Source of the DNA: Pseudoflavonifractor sp. MSJ-37
Lineage (GTDB): Bacteria > Bacillota > Clostridia > Oscillospirales > Oscillospiraceae
NCBI RefSeq assembly: GCF_018917965.1
Contig: NZ_JAHLPP010000001.1
Coordinates: forward strand, 682,001 to 746,000
Length of the DNA stretch: 64,000 bases
Direction of reading: 5' to 3'
The notes below the pieces were generated by a model, which was not told the DNA's origin, did no database searches, and saw only the letters and a program-made list of their open reading frames with translations. The position numbers and the translations under genes are program-made. This document shows, in pieces, positions 1 to 9,997 of this stretch. Each line of letters opens with the position of its first letter. Within the stretch, counting starts at the first letter, position 1.

Positions 1-1
1 C

Positions 2-403
2 ATGGACCTGCCTCTGGCCCTGACCCAGCGGCTGGGATTCTCCCACGGGGAGCGGATCGACACGCTGGTGTCCGATGTGATCGGGCAGAGCCGGGACCGG
101 GACGATATCTGTCAGTCAGAAGAGTGCCGGCAGGCGCTGGCCGACCTGCGGAGCTTCATGTTCGGGGCGGTCTATCTCTCACCCACCGCCAAGGCGGAGG
201 AGGGGAAGGCGCAGGACGTGCTCCGCTTCCTCTTCGAGCGCTACCGGAAGGACCCGGACGCCCTGCCGTCGGAGTTCCAGGACATCCGGGCCAGAGAGGG
301 CGTGGAGCGGGCCGTCTGCGACTACATCGCGGGCATGACGGACAAGTATGCTGTGGAGCGGTTCCGGGAGCTGGCGATCCCCCGGTCCTGGGCCGTGAAA
401 TGA
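2..403 (+). CDS. dgt: dGTP triphosphohydrolase (dGTPase), C-terminal part
   Basis: Only the last 133 codons are in the window; the frame is open to the left edge, so this is the 3' end of a longer gene. The visible part matches the C-terminal helical region of bacterial dGTPase-like HD-domain proteins, which hydrolyse dGTP to deoxyguanosine and triphosphate. The HD metal-binding motifs would lie upstream and cannot be checked. It ends 22 bases before dnaG and the order dgt-dnaG-rpoD is common in Clostridia, which supports the call. The ATG at base 2 is probably an internal methionine, not the start. Confidence 0.75.
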   Translation: MDLPLALTQRLGFSHGERIDTLVSDVIGQSRDRDDICQSEECRQALADLRSFMFGAVYLSPTAKAEEGKAQDVLRFLFERYRKDPDALPSEFQDIRAREGVERAVCDYIAGMTDKYAVERFRELAIPRSWAVK

Positions 404-425
404 CAGCGGGGAAGGAGGGGACCAT

Positions 426-2186
426 ATGGCCATACCAGAGGCGTTCATCGACGAGGTGGTGGCGCGGAACGAGATCTCAGACGTGGTCTCTTCCTACGTC
501 CATCTGACCCGGAAGGGGAACAATATGTGGGGCCTGTGCCCCTTCCACAATGAAAAGACCCCGTCCTTCTCCGTGTCTACGGAAAAGCAGATCTATCACT
601 GCTTCGGCTGCGGCAAGGGGGGCGGCGTGATCTCCTTCATCATGGAGATCGAAAACCTGCCCTTCGTGGAGGCAGTGCGCCTCCTGGCCCAGCGGGCCGG
701 GCTGGAGATGCCGGAGAGCGGAGAGAATGAGGGCTGGCGCCGCCGGAAGGAGCGCCTCCTGACCTTGAACAAGGAAGCCGCCCGGTTCTTCCACGAGACG
801 CTCAAGTCCCCGGCGGGGGCGGCGGGCGCGGCCTATCTGTTCCAGAAGCGGGGGCTGTCCCGGGGCATCGTCACCCGGTTCGGCTTGGGCATGGCGCCGG
901 ACCGCTGGGACAGCCTGATCCAGGCCATGGCGGAGAAAGGATACTCCAAGCGGGAGCTCCTGGACGCCGGCCTGGCGGTAGACAACAAGAAGGGGCGGAT
1001 CTACGACCGGTTCCGGAACCGGGTCATGTTCCCCATCATCGACCTGCGGGGGGAGGTCATCGGCTTCGGCGGCCGGGTGCTGGACGACTCCACGCCCAAG
1101 TACCTGAACTCGCCGGACACGGTGATCTACAACAAGAGCCGGAACCTCTTCGCCCTGAACATCGCCAAGAAGTCCAAGCTGGGGCGGATCATCCTGACAG
1201 AGGGCTATATGGACACGATCTCCCTCCATCAGGCGGGGTTCGACTGCGCTGTGGCCAGTCTGGGCACCTCTCTGACGCAGGAGCACGCCCAGCTCCTCTC
1301 CCGGTACACGAAGGAGGCGGTGATCGCCTACGACGGTGACGGGGCGGGCGTGAAGGCCGCCCAGCGGGCCATCCCGATCTTGGAAAAGACGGGCATCCAG
1401 GTGAAGGTCCTCCAGATCCGGGGGGCCAAGGACCCGGACGAATACATCAAGAAATACGGCCGGGAGGCCTTCGCCAAGATGCTCGACCAGAGCGAGAACC
1501 ACATCGAGTACCGCCTGCGCCAGATCCAGGGGAAGTACGACCTGACGGACGATGCCCAAAAGGTGGAGTTCCTGCGGGAGGCCGCCGCCATGCTGGCCAC
1601 GCTCCCCAGCCCGGTGGAGCGGGAGATCTACGGCGGACGGGCCGCGGAGGCCGCCGGCGTGACTCCGGCCGCCATGGAGCAGGAGGTCAAGCGGGAGCTC
1701 TCCCGCCGCATCCGGCAGGCGAAGAAGCAGCAGGAGCGGCGGGACCTGACGCCCGCCGTCCAGCTCCAGCCCAAGGAGTACGGCATCCGATACCCCAATA
1801 TGCGCTCCGGACGGGCGGAAGAGGGCGTCCTGCGGCTGATGCTGCTGGAGCCCAGCCTCTTCCGGGAGACCGGGAGCTTGACGGCGGAGCAGTTCTCGGC
1901 GCCGCTTCTGGGGCGGATCTATTCGATCCTGCTCCGGCAGTTCCGGGAGGGCCGCACGCCCCAGGCGGCTAGTCTGGCCGGGGACTTGTCCCCAGAGGAG
2001 ATGAGCTTCCTGAGCGGGATCATGGGGAGGCCGGAGTCGCTGGCCAACAGCCGGCAGGCTCTGCGGGACTACATCAACGTGATACAGACGGAGGCCGTGA
2101 AGCGGTCCGGCGCCGGGGACGGCGCGGAGGACCCGCTGTTGACGGCCATGGAAAAATTCAGAGAAAAAAAGGCCTACGGAGGATGA
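426..2186 (+). CDS. dnaG: DNA primase DnaG
   Basis: Makes RNA primers for lagging-strand and origin replication. The 586-residue protein has the usual three parts. An N-terminal CHC2 zinc finger is visible as [12 protein letters not shown] followed by CFGCGKGG (about residues 38-65). A TOPRIM catalytic core shows ILTEGYMD and YDGDGAG (about 260-310). A C-terminal helicase-interaction domain is less conserved. Length is normal. The start follows a strong AGGAGGGG ribosome site. It lies between dgt and rpoD and stops 4 bases before the rpoD start, so the three genes look co-transcribed as a macromolecular synthesis operon. Confidence 0.97.
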   Translation: MAIPEAFIDEVVARNEISDVVSSYVHLTRKGNNMWGLCPFHNEKTPSFSVSTEKQIYHCFGCGKGGGVISFIMEIENLPFVEAVRLLAQRAGLEMPESGENEGWRRRKERLLTLNKEAARFFHETLKSPAGAAGAAYLFQKRGLSRGIVTRFGLGMAPDRWDSLIQAMAEKGYSKRELLDAGLAVDNKKGRIYDRFRNRVMFPIIDLRGEVIGFGGRVLDDSTPKYLNSPDTVIYNKSRNLFALNIAKKSKLGRIILTEGYMDTISLHQAGFDCAVASLGTSLTQEHAQLLSRYTKEAVIAYDGDGAGVKAAQRAIPILEKTGIQVKVLQIRGAKDPDEYIKKYGREAFAKMLDQSENHIEYRLRQIQGKYDLTDDAQKVEFLREAAAMLATLPSPVEREIYGGRAAEAAGVTPAAMEQEVKRELSRRIRQAKKQQERRDLTPAVQLQPKEYGIRYPNMRSGRAEEGVLRLMLLEPSLFRETGSLTAEQFSAPLLGRIYSILLRQFREGRTPQAASLAGDLSPEEMSFLSGIMGRPESLANSRQALRDYINVIQTEAVKRSGAGDGAEDPLLTAMEKFREKKAYGG

Positions 2187-2190
2187 GCAC

Positions 2191-3507
<1,317 letters not shown>

Positions 3508-3532
3508 TTTGAAAAAAGTTTGAAGAAAACGG

Positions 3533-3561
3533 TTGACAAATAGGGAAAGAACAGTTATAAT
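3533..3561 (+). promoter_or_regulatory. Promoter of tRNA-Ala
   Basis: A perfect sigma-A promoter: TTGACA at 3533-3538, 17-base spacer, TATAAT at 3556-3561. It lies 49 bases before the tRNA and right after rpoD, so the tRNA is expressed independently of the upstream operon. Confidence 0.85.
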
Positions 3562-3609
3562 ATCCATCGTTGACTCGCCGATGAGCAAGAGCGGCGGGCC
3601 GATGGATAT

Positions 3610-3685
<76 letters not shown>

Positions 3686-3686
3686 G

Positions 3687-3717
3687 ACCGGAACATCGAA
3701 AGATGTTCCGGTTTTTC
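3687..3717 (+). terminator. Terminator of tRNA-Ala
   Basis: An 11-bp stem (3687-3697 with 3702-3712) closed by a GAAA tetraloop, followed by a T run. It starts two bases after the tRNA CCA end. Confidence 0.9.
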
Positions 3718-3753
3718 TATATCCAGATCGCTTTATGAGAAGAGTTATGTACA

Positions 3754-3790
3754 AACAGCGAGAAGCCCCGTTCGGGGCTCCTCGCTGTTT
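3754..3790. terminator. Terminator-like hairpin downstream of alkyltransferase-like gene
   Basis: Inverted repeat AACAGCGAG-AGCCCC / GGGGCT-CTCGCTGTT, with a single mismatched base each side and a GTTC loop. It lies between the tRNA terminator and the converging minus-strand gene ending at 3841, so it most likely ends that minus-strand transcript. The T run on the minus side is short. Confidence 0.6.
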
Positions 3791-3840
3791 CCATCGGGAT
3801 CCAGAAACCACCGGCCCGGCGGTCAGACAGGACGGTCCCC

Positions 3841-4149
3841 TCAACACGCCCACTGCCATACCTTCATATCCACCTTGCCGTTCGCCTTGAAGCCGACGCC
3901 CTCCATCTCCAGCAGACCTCGCTGTTCCGGCCAGCCGGGGGCGGTGCGGCCGCTCTGGTCCACCACCCGATGACAGGGGAAGTCGCCATAGGCGCTGGCC
4001 TGCCGCAGGACCCGGCCCACCAGACGGGCGTTCTTCGGCCGGCCGATCAGACGCGCGATCTGTCCGTAGGAGGCTACCCGGCCCTCCGGGATCTCGGACA
4101 CGGCGGACAGGATCTCATAGCGCAGGTCCTCATCCAGTACCTGGCTCAT
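3841..4149 (-). CDS. MGMT-type methyltransferase, DNA-binding domain only
   Basis: A 102-residue protein of the O6-alkylguanine-DNA alkyltransferase DNA-binding domain family. It keeps the active-site motif PCHRVV (about residue 59), so unlike true ATL proteins (PWHR) it retains the acceptor cysteine. It also keeps the helix segment with NARLVGRVLRQ. The N-terminal Ada/Ogt ribonuclease-H-like domain is absent. The start ATG overlaps the stop of the upstream exonuclease gene by 4 bases (ATGA), so translation is probably coupled. The role could be direct repair of alkylated DNA or recruiting excision repair; which of the two cannot be told from sequence. Confidence 0.85.
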   Translation of the reverse strand: MSQVLDEDLRYEILSAVSEIPEGRVASYGQIARLIGRPKNARLVGRVLRQASAYGDFPCHRVVDQSGRTAPGWPEQRGLLEMEGVGFKANGKVDMKVWQWAC

Positions 4150-5096
4150 GGGCGTCCCCTCCGATGGCCCCAGCAGCGGGAACGGCGGCGATGCCGTTTC
4201 TTGGAGGAGCCCTTGCAGAGGTGGGGCGTCCGGCACAGGGCGGTCTTGTAATCCCAGACCCGCTCCCGCGTGGCCGCCGGGATGGTCAGACGACCCTGCC
4301 AGAGGCCGTCCTCGGGCTGGCTCAGAGTCATGGAGCACAGGAACCGGCCGTGCTCCTCACAGCAGAAGGAGGACAGGTACTCCTGGTCGTTGCCGGGATA
4401 CCAGGAGGTGATCCAGGACCGCTTCCCACACAGGGGACAGGCCCGGAGCCGGGCCCGGGGGGCGTCCAGCACCTGCATGGGATCGGGGAGCGGACCGATC
4501 TTCCGCTGGGGCTGGTCAGGGAAGGGACGGTCGCAGAGCTTCCCCTTCCCGGGAAGCCTGGGAGGCGGCTCCCAGGAAAGGGCCTCATCGGTCAGGAACT
4601 GCGCCACCATGGCGGTGTAGACCACATCGGACAGAGCGTCGTGGTAGTCGAAGATGTCCGGGATCCGGCAGTACTCCACCGCCCGCCACAGGGCGATCTG
4701 CTGGCCTTCAGCCCCGGCCTGGTGGCTGAACGCCCGCTGCACATCGCAGACCGGACGGAGCGGGGGGATAGGGACGTCCCAGTAGGAACCGTTCTGCTCC
4801 AGGGCGTCCAGATCGCCGGGGCCCCAGGCGGCACACTCGGTGTCCCCGCCGCACCAGTCCCGGAAGGCGGCCATGGCGGCGGAGAAGGTGAGCTCAGACT
4901 CCAGAGATGCCCGGAGAGAGGGGAGCTTTTTGGCGCCCTTGTCGAACTTTTTGTGGACCACCGGGCGGATGTAGACGTTGAATACGCCGGTGATCGGTCC
5001 GCCCAGACGGTCCAGCCGGACCGCGCCGATCTGCAGGATCTCGTCCAGGGGCTTCTGGTCATAGCCCCGATTCCATTCCAGGTCTAATATGATCAT
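4146..5096 (-). CDS. DEDDh 3'-5' exonuclease family protein
   Basis: A 316-residue protein whose N-terminal half is an RNase T/DNA polymerase III epsilon-type exonuclease. The first motif is MIILDLEWNRG (Asp5, Glu7), and the last is YHDALSDVVYTA near residue 150, giving the DEDDh catalytic set. The C-terminal 100 residues contain several Cys and His (CPLCGKRSW, CCEEHGRF), which look like a small zinc-binding module not typical of plain epsilon domains. Downstream it overlaps the MGMT-like gene; upstream, 27 bases separate it from pcrA. The setting suggests a DNA repair group. Substrate (DNA or RNA) is unknown. Confidence 0.85.
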   Translation of the reverse strand: MIILDLEWNRGYDQKPLDEILQIGAVRLDRLGGPITGVFNVYIRPVVHKKFDKGAKKLPSLRASLESELTFSAAMAAFRDWCGGDTECAAWGPGDLDALEQNGSYWDVPIPPLRPVCDVQRAFSHQAGAEGQQIALWRAVEYCRIPDIFDYHDALSDVVYTAMVAQFLTDEALSWEPPPRLPGKGKLCDRPFPDQPQRKIGPLPDPMQVLDAPRARLRACPLCGKRSWITSWYPGNDQEYLSSFCCEEHGRFLCSMTLSQPEDGLWQGRLTIPAATRERVWDYKTALCRTPHLCKGSSKKRHRRRSRCWGHRRGRP

Positions 5097-5123
5097 CGTA
5101 TCGGTCCTTTGTCTCGTTCTCGT

Positions 5124-7277
5124 TCAGCGCCGCTCCAGCTTGGCCCGGAAGGAGATACGGCGGGGAGTCTCCAGATCGTCGAAGCGGATCAGGTGCGCAC
5201 GCTTGTCCCGGTCCACCTCCAGCACGGTGCCCAGCCCGAACAGGGCGTGCTCCACCCGCTGGCCCACCGGGAGGGCCGGGTCATGCGCCTCCTCGGCCAG
5301 CCATTTGCTGTTATGGGCGATGTAGTCCCGGGCGGAGCGGATCAGCCCCTCCTGGGGCTCTCTGGGGAAGGTGAGCAGATCCCGGTCGATGTCCAGCAGG
5401 AACCGGGAGGGCCAGCAGGGGGAGCCGTCGAAGCTCCGGCCGTCCGCCTCGGAGAGGAAGAGGCCCTTCTGGGCCCGGGTCATAGCCACGAAGGCCAGAC
5501 GGCGCTCCTCCTCCATGGCGGGCCGGGTGCGTACCTTCCGGGAGGGGAACACCCCCTCGTTCATGCCGCACAGGAACACATAGGGGAACTCCAGCCCCTT
5601 GGCGGCGTGGACGGTCATGAGCTTCACCCTATCGCCAGGCTCGGCCCGGTCCCGATCCGTGAAGAGGGCCACGTGGGAGAGGTAGTGCTCCAGGTCGCTC
5701 TCCTCGCCGCAGGAGACCTCGTACTCGTAGACCGACTGCTTCAGCTCCGCCAGGTCGTCCAGACGGGTCTGACTGCCCTCGGTCCGGAGCATCTGCTCGT
5801 AGCCGCTCTGGTCCAGGATGGCGGAGAGGACCTCAGAGATGGGCCGGCCCGAACGGCCGGCGGAGAAGCTCTCGATGAGGGAGACGAAGGAACGGGCTTT
5901 GGTGCCTTTGAAGAGCGGGTCCTCCAGCGAGTCCCGCAGGGCCTGATAGAGGGTGCAATCCCGCCGCTGGGCCTCCTCCTGGAGGAAAGCCATCCGCCGC
6001 CGGCCCAGGTTCCGCTTGGGCACGTTGACGATCCGCCGGAAGGACAGATCGTCCTGATAGACGATCATCCGCAGATAAGACAGGGCGTCCTTGATCTCGG
6101 CCCGGTCGAAGAACTGGACCCCGCTGTAGATGGCGTAGGGGAGCTTTTCGTGGAGGAACACCTCCTCCACCGGCCGGGTCACATAATGGGCCCGGTAGAG
6201 GATCGTCATGTCCCGGTATGGGACGCCCTGCTCCTCGTGGAGGGCCCGGATCTGCGCATAGATCCATTTGGCCTCGGCCTCCCGGCTCTCCGCGAAGCAG
6301 CATACCACCGGCCCGCCGGAGGGGAGGGTGGGACGCAGGTCCTTCTCCATCCGGTCCCGGTTCCGGCGGATCAGGGAGTTGGCCGCCGCCAGGATCTCCG
6401 GCGTGGAGCGGTAGTTCTCCATCATCAGGATGGTGCGGACGCGAGGAAAATGCTGGTCGAAGTCCAGCAGATGCCGGATGTCGGCGCCGCGCCAGGTGTA
6501 GATCGTCTGGTCCGGGTCGCCTACCACGAACAGGTTCCCATGATAGCCGCAGAGCACCTCCATGAGTTGGTACTGGATGGAGTCGATGTCCTGGAACTCG
6601 TCGATCATGATGTACTCCAGCCGCTGCTGCCACTTGCGCTTGATGTCCTCGTGCTGCTGGAAGAGGTACAGGGAGAATTTGAGCAGGTCGTTGTAGTCCA
6701 GGCCGAAGCACTTCTTCTCCTGATAGAGATAGCCGTAGAAGATGATATCGGCAGGGGAGGCGGCCTGGTCATACTTGCCCTTGAGGATCTCCAGAGACAG
6801 GTCGATCATATCCTTGTAGTACTCCGGCTCCTGGAAGAGCTTCCGGATCTCGATCATGTCCCGGGCGGCGGAGAAGGTCATGTCCCGGAGGCTGAGGCCC
6901 CGCTCCTCATAGATGATCTGGAGCATGGCGTCGATGTCCGAGTTGTCCAGCACCAGGAAGCTCTTGGGATACTGCACGGCGTGGCCGTCCTCCTGGAGGA
7001 TGGAGACACAGAAGCCGTGGAAGGTGTTGATGTAGCCGGTATCGTCATCTCCGGTGAGCGAATGGATCCGCTGGCGCATCTCGTTGGCGGACTTGTTGGT
7101 GAAGGTCACGCACAGGATGTTCCCCGGCAGGATGCCCAGCTCCTCCACCAGATAGGCAAAGCGGCGGGTGAGGGCCCGGGTCTTGCCGGAGCCCGCCCCG
7201 GCGATGACGCGGACATAGCCCTCGGTCGCCGTGACCGCCGCCCGCTGTGCCTCATTGAGTCCCTCCAACAGATCCAT
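5124..7277 (-). CDS. pcrA: ATP-dependent DNA helicase, UvrD/PcrA family
   Basis: SF1A helicase of 717 residues acting in excision repair and removal of protein roadblocks. Motif I is GAGSGKT (about residue 28), motif II IDEFQDID, motif III VGDPDQTIYTWRGA, motif VI VAMTRAQKGLFLS. The C-terminal end shows a Tudor-like PcrA tail (VEHALFGLGTVLEVDRD), which binds RNA polymerase in relatives. The start at 7277 was chosen over upstream in-frame codons because it follows GGAGAGGAG and precedes the conserved first residues MDLLEGLN. It shares the repair group with the two genes downstream. Confidence 0.93.
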   Translation of the reverse strand: MDLLEGLNEAQRAAVTATEGYVRVIAGAGSGKTRALTRRFAYLVEELGILPGNILCVTFTNKSANEMRQRIHSLTGDDDTGYINTFHGFCVSILQEDGHAVQYPKSFLVLDNSDIDAMLQIIYEERGLSLRDMTFSAARDMIEIRKLFQEPEYYKDMIDLSLEILKGKYDQAASPADIIFYGYLYQEKKCFGLDYNDLLKFSLYLFQQHEDIKRKWQQRLEYIMIDEFQDIDSIQYQLMEVLCGYHGNLFVVGDPDQTIYTWRGADIRHLLDFDQHFPRVRTILMMENYRSTPEILAAANSLIRRNRDRMEKDLRPTLPSGGPVVCCFAESREAEAKWIYAQIRALHEEQGVPYRDMTILYRAHYVTRPVEEVFLHEKLPYAIYSGVQFFDRAEIKDALSYLRMIVYQDDLSFRRIVNVPKRNLGRRRMAFLQEEAQRRDCTLYQALRDSLEDPLFKGTKARSFVSLIESFSAGRSGRPISEVLSAILDQSGYEQMLRTEGSQTRLDDLAELKQSVYEYEVSCGEESDLEHYLSHVALFTDRDRAEPGDRVKLMTVHAAKGLEFPYVFLCGMNEGVFPSRKVRTRPAMEEERRLAFVAMTRAQKGLFLSEADGRSFDGSPCWPSRFLLDIDRDLLTFPREPQEGLIRSARDYIAHNSKWLAEEAHDPALPVGQRVEHALFGLGTVLEVDRDKRAHLIRFDDLETPRRISFRAKLERR

Positions 7278-7311
7278 CCGATCCGCTCCTCTCCAAACAT
7301 ACGTTCCCCTT

Positions 7312-7340
7312 ATTATATCAGACGGAGGGCCGGCGCTCAA
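7312..7340 (-). promoter_or_regulatory. Promoter of pcrA
   Basis: On the minus strand: TTGAGC (7335-7340), 17-base spacer, TATAAT (7312-7317), about 35 bases ahead of the pcrA start. Confidence 0.75.
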
Positions 7341-7353
7341 GAGCGGGGAACGA

Positions 7354-7387
7354 GAAGAAAAGGTCCCGGAGCGTATGCTCCGGGACC
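7354..7387 (-). terminator. Terminator of tsf
   Basis: Perfect 11-bp stem (7362-7372 with 7377-7387), four-base loop, then a T-rich tract TTTTCTTC on the minus strand. It lies 36 bases after the tsf stop. Confidence 0.88.
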
Positions 7388-7422
7388 CGCTTGCGCTCAG
7401 TGATGTTCCGCAGGGGAGAGGA

Positions 7423-8340
7423 TCACTTCGCCAGCTGCTTGGCGATCTCCTCAGCAAAGTTCTCCTGCTTCTTCTCGATGCCCTCGCCCTTCTCGAAGCG
7501 GACGGCGTTCTTGAAGGTGATGGTGCCGCCCAGAGCCTTGGCGCTGGCGGCGATATACTTCTCCACGGACAGGGAGCCGTCCTTCACGAACTCCTGCTGC
7601 AGCAGGCAGTTCTCGGAGTAGAACTTGTTCAGCTTGCCCATGACGATCTTCTCGCGGACCTGCTCAGGCTTGGAAGCCATCTTGGGGTCGTTGGCCATCT
7701 GGACCATCATGATCTTCTTCTCCTCGTCCAGGACGTCAGCGGTGACCTGGCTCTTGTCCCAGAAGCGGGGGTTCAGAGCGGCGATCTGCATGGCCACGTC
7801 CTTGCCCACGGTCTCGACCTGCTCGGCGGAGAGGTCGGTGTCCAGGTCGACCAGCACGCCGATCTTGCCGCCAGCATGGATATAGGGGACGGAAACGCCC
7901 TCGGTGAAGAAGGCGAAACGGCGGACCTTGATGTTCTCACCGATGACCAGGACCATCTCCTGCTGCTGCTCGGTGACGGTCAGGTCGGTGCCCACATACT
8001 TGCAGGCCATCAGGGCGTCCAGGTCGGCGGGCTTGTTGGCGGCCACGGTAGCGGCCACGCCCTTGACGAAGTCCACGAACTTCTCGTTCTTGGACACGAA
8101 GTCGGTCTCAGCGTTGACCTCGACCACCACGCCCATGCCGTCGATGACGGCGGCGTAGGCCATGCCCTCGGCGGCGATGCGGCCGGCCTTCTTCTGGGAA
8201 GCGGCCAGGCCCTTCTCGCGCAGGAGCTCGACGGCCTTGTCCATATCGCCCTCGGCCTCGGTCAGGGCCTTCTTGCAGTCCATCATGCCGACGCCGGTCA
8301 TCTCGCGCAGCTTTTTAACGTCATTAGCAGTGATCGCCAT
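7423..8340 (-). CDS. tsf: Elongation factor Ts
   Basis: Nucleotide exchange factor that reloads EF-Tu with GTP. The 305-residue protein opens with the UBA-like domain (MAITANDVKKLREMTG, VGMMDCKKAL) and carries the signature EVNAETDFVSKNEKF near residue 80. The length is that of the two-subdomain form. It lies downstream of rpsB in the usual rpsB-tsf pair, but an intrinsic terminator sits between the two genes, so part of tsf expression may be set by readthrough. Confidence 0.97.
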   Translation of the reverse strand: MAITANDVKKLREMTGVGMMDCKKALTEAEGDMDKAVELLREKGLAASQKKAGRIAAEGMAYAAVIDGMGVVVEVNAETDFVSKNEKFVDFVKGVAATVAANKPADLDALMACKYVGTDLTVTEQQQEMVLVIGENIKVRRFAFFTEGVSVPYIHAGGKIGVLVDLDTDLSAEQVETVGKDVAMQIAALNPRFWDKSQVTADVLDEEKKIMMVQMANDPKMASKPEQVREKIVMGKLNKFYSENCLLQQEFVKDGSLSVEKYIAASAKALGGTITFKNAVRFEKGEGIEKKQENFAEEIAKQLAK

Positions 8341-8375
8341 ATTAGATTACCTCCAGTTCGTAAATATGAAAGCGT

Positions 8376-8408
8376 AAAAAAGGAGCGCCCGCCCGCGCGG
8401 GCGGGCGC
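8376..8408 (-). terminator. Intercistronic terminator between rpsB and tsf
   Basis: A perfect 24-base GC palindrome (8385-8408) followed on the minus strand by TCC and six Ts. It lies after the rpsB stop and before the tsf start, so it probably attenuates tsf relative to rpsB. Confidence 0.8.
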
Positions 8409-8442
8409 TTCCCGTTCATCCTGTGTGCGGTAGGACGCTGAC

Positions 8443-9165
8443 TTACTCAGCGGCGGCCCCGGACTCCTCAGCGGGAGCGTCCTGGCCCTGCTTGCCCTCC
8501 TGGATGGCGTTGGCCATCACGCCGGAGATCAGCTTGATGGCGCGGATGGCGTCATCGTTGCCGGGGATCACATAGTCGATCTCGTCGGGGTCGCAGTTGG
8601 TGTCCACGATGGCCACGATGGGGATGTGGAGCTTGCGGGCCTCGTTGATGGCATTGCGCTCCTTGCGGGGATCCACGACGAACAGAGCGCCGGGGAGCTT
8701 CTTCATCTCGACGACGCCGCCCAGATACTTCTCCAGCTTGGCGATTTCGCCCAGATGCTTCATGACTTCCTTCTTGGGCAGCATATCGAAGGTGCCGTCC
8801 TCCTGCATCTTCTTCAGCTGGTTCAGACGGTCCACGCGGCCGCGCATGGTCTTGAAGTTGGTGAGCATGCCGCCCAGCCAGCGGGCGTTGACATAGTACA
8901 TGCCGCAGCGGGTGGCCTCTTCCTTGATGGCCTCCTGGGCCTGCTTCTTGGTGCCGACGAACAGCAGGGTCTGGCCGGACTCGCCCAGAGAACGGACGAA
9001 GTTATAGGCCTCCTCCAGCTTCTTCACGGTCTTCTGCAGGTCGATGATATAGATGCCGTTGCGCTCGGTGTAGATGTAGGTGGCCATCTTGGGGTTCCAC
9101 CGACGGGTCTGGTGACCGAAGTGGACACCGGCCTCCAAAAGCTGCTTCATAGAAACGACTGCCAT
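8443..9165 (-). CDS. rpsB: 30S ribosomal protein S2
   Basis: Ribosomal small-subunit protein of 240 residues. The N-terminus [18 protein letters not shown] and the motifs GNDDAIRAI and FVGTKKQAQ are typical. The start at 9165 follows AGGAGG with a 9-base gap; longer in-frame upstream reading is not conserved. It heads the rpsB-tsf unit with a leader of about 100 bases, which could hold an S2 autoregulatory structure, although I could not fold one confidently. The extra C-terminal acidic/alanine tail (about 15 residues) is common in Clostridia. Confidence 0.97.
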   Translation of the reverse strand: MAVVSMKQLLEAGVHFGHQTRRWNPKMATYIYTERNGIYIIDLQKTVKKLEEAYNFVRSLGESGQTLLFVGTKKQAQEAIKEEATRCGMYYVNARWLGGMLTNFKTMRGRVDRLNQLKKMQEDGTFDMLPKKEVMKHLGEIAKLEKYLGGVVEMKKLPGALFVVDPRKERNAINEARKLHIPIVAIVDTNCDPDEIDYVIPGNDDAIRAIKLISGVMANAIQEGKQGQDAPAEESGAAAE

Positions 9166-9272
9166 GATCAATTTCCTCCTTTTGTTGTTGCCTCCACCCG
9201 CCTCATCTCCACTGCCCACCCTCGTGGGGCACCGGACATCAGATCGGCAGGTGTGCGTGATCATACCCGACT

Positions 9273-9301
9273 ATTATATGATAGCTTTCCCGGAAATGCA
9301 A
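9273..9301 (-). promoter_or_regulatory. Promoter of rpsB-tsf
   Basis: On the minus strand: TTGCAT (9296-9301), 17-base spacer, TATAAT (9273-9278). It leaves a leader of about 100 bases before rpsB. Confidence 0.8.
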
Positions 9302-9309
9302 GCATTATT

Positions 9310-9891
9310 TTATGGATCCGGCTCTTTCGGCTTCGGCGGGAGCGGCCAGCCATCGGCGTCCAGCCGGATCTGGAGCCACAGCCGCCCTTCCAGACAGACC
9401 GGCTCCATGAGGCAGAAGAGGGGCGTCAGCGGGAGGGGACGGCCGGGCAGGAAGGGGAGCGCGGTCAGCCTGCCCCCGGCGCCGTCCCGGCAGACCGAGC
9501 CGGAGACACCGGAGGCCGCCGCCCGGAGCACCGGGTCCCGGAAGCACATGGACAGATCGCGCACGGAAGCCCATCCCGCCGGGACGGTGTGGGAGAGGCC
9601 GCGCTCCGGCCCGGAAGGACCGGCCTGGAAGGCCAGGACCGCCTCCCCGCCCGCGGGCGGCCAGAGGCCCTGCCGCTCCAGCTCGGACCGGGCCAAGTCC
9701 CGCCGGAGGACCAGCGCCCCGTCCTCGGGCAGGAAAGTCCCCAGCAGGAGCCGCCGGCCCTCTGGGCCGAGGAGCCAGCCCTTCCAGAGCCCCTGCCGGT
9801 CTTCCGGCCGCCGGGCCGCGATCCGCACCCGGCCGTCATGCTCCCGGAGGGACAGCTCACCGCCTCCGATGAGGGGGAAACTCCGGTCCAT
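9310..9891 (-). CDS. Hypothetical protein
   Basis: A 193-residue protein with no family I can name. It is rich in Gly, Arg and Leu, has repeated beta-strand-like stretches (GRRLLLGTFLPEDGALVLRR) and no signal peptide or membrane segment. Two cysteines and a proline-rich C-terminus are visible. The start at 9891 follows GAGGAGGT with normal spacing; the longer in-frame reading upstream enters the promoter of the divergent methyltransferase gene. Codon use and GC match neighbouring core genes, so it is likely a real lineage-conserved gene, not a shadow. Confidence 0.65.
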   Translation of the reverse strand: MDRSFPLIGGGELSLREHDGRVRIAARRPEDRQGLWKGWLLGPEGRRLLLGTFLPEDGALVLRRDLARSELERQGLWPPAGGEAVLAFQAGPSGPERGLSHTVPAGWASVRDLSMCFRDPVLRAAASGVSGSVCRDGAGGRLTALPFLPGRPLPLTPLFCLMEPVCLEGRLWLQIRLDADGWPLPPKPKEPDP

Positions 9892-9927
9892 GCGCGACAC
9901 CTCCTCGATATCATCCCGGCGGAACGG

Positions 9928-9956
9928 TTGTGTTTCCGGCGGATCTGCGGTATACT
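9928..9956 (+). promoter_or_regulatory. Promoter of rRNA methyltransferase gene
   Basis: TTGTGT (9928-9933), 17-base spacer, TATACT (9951-9956), about 41 bases ahead of the start codon. It overlaps the 5' side of the divergent hypothetical gene at 9891. Confidence 0.65.
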
Positions 9957-9997
9957 GGACTGTCAAAAGCCTTACGAACAGAACAGGAGAGGAAACT

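Noticed and set aside
9166-9272. Riboswitch or S2-binding leader before rpsB
   Set aside because: The leader is of plausible length, but I could not align it to any known class; left as possible only.
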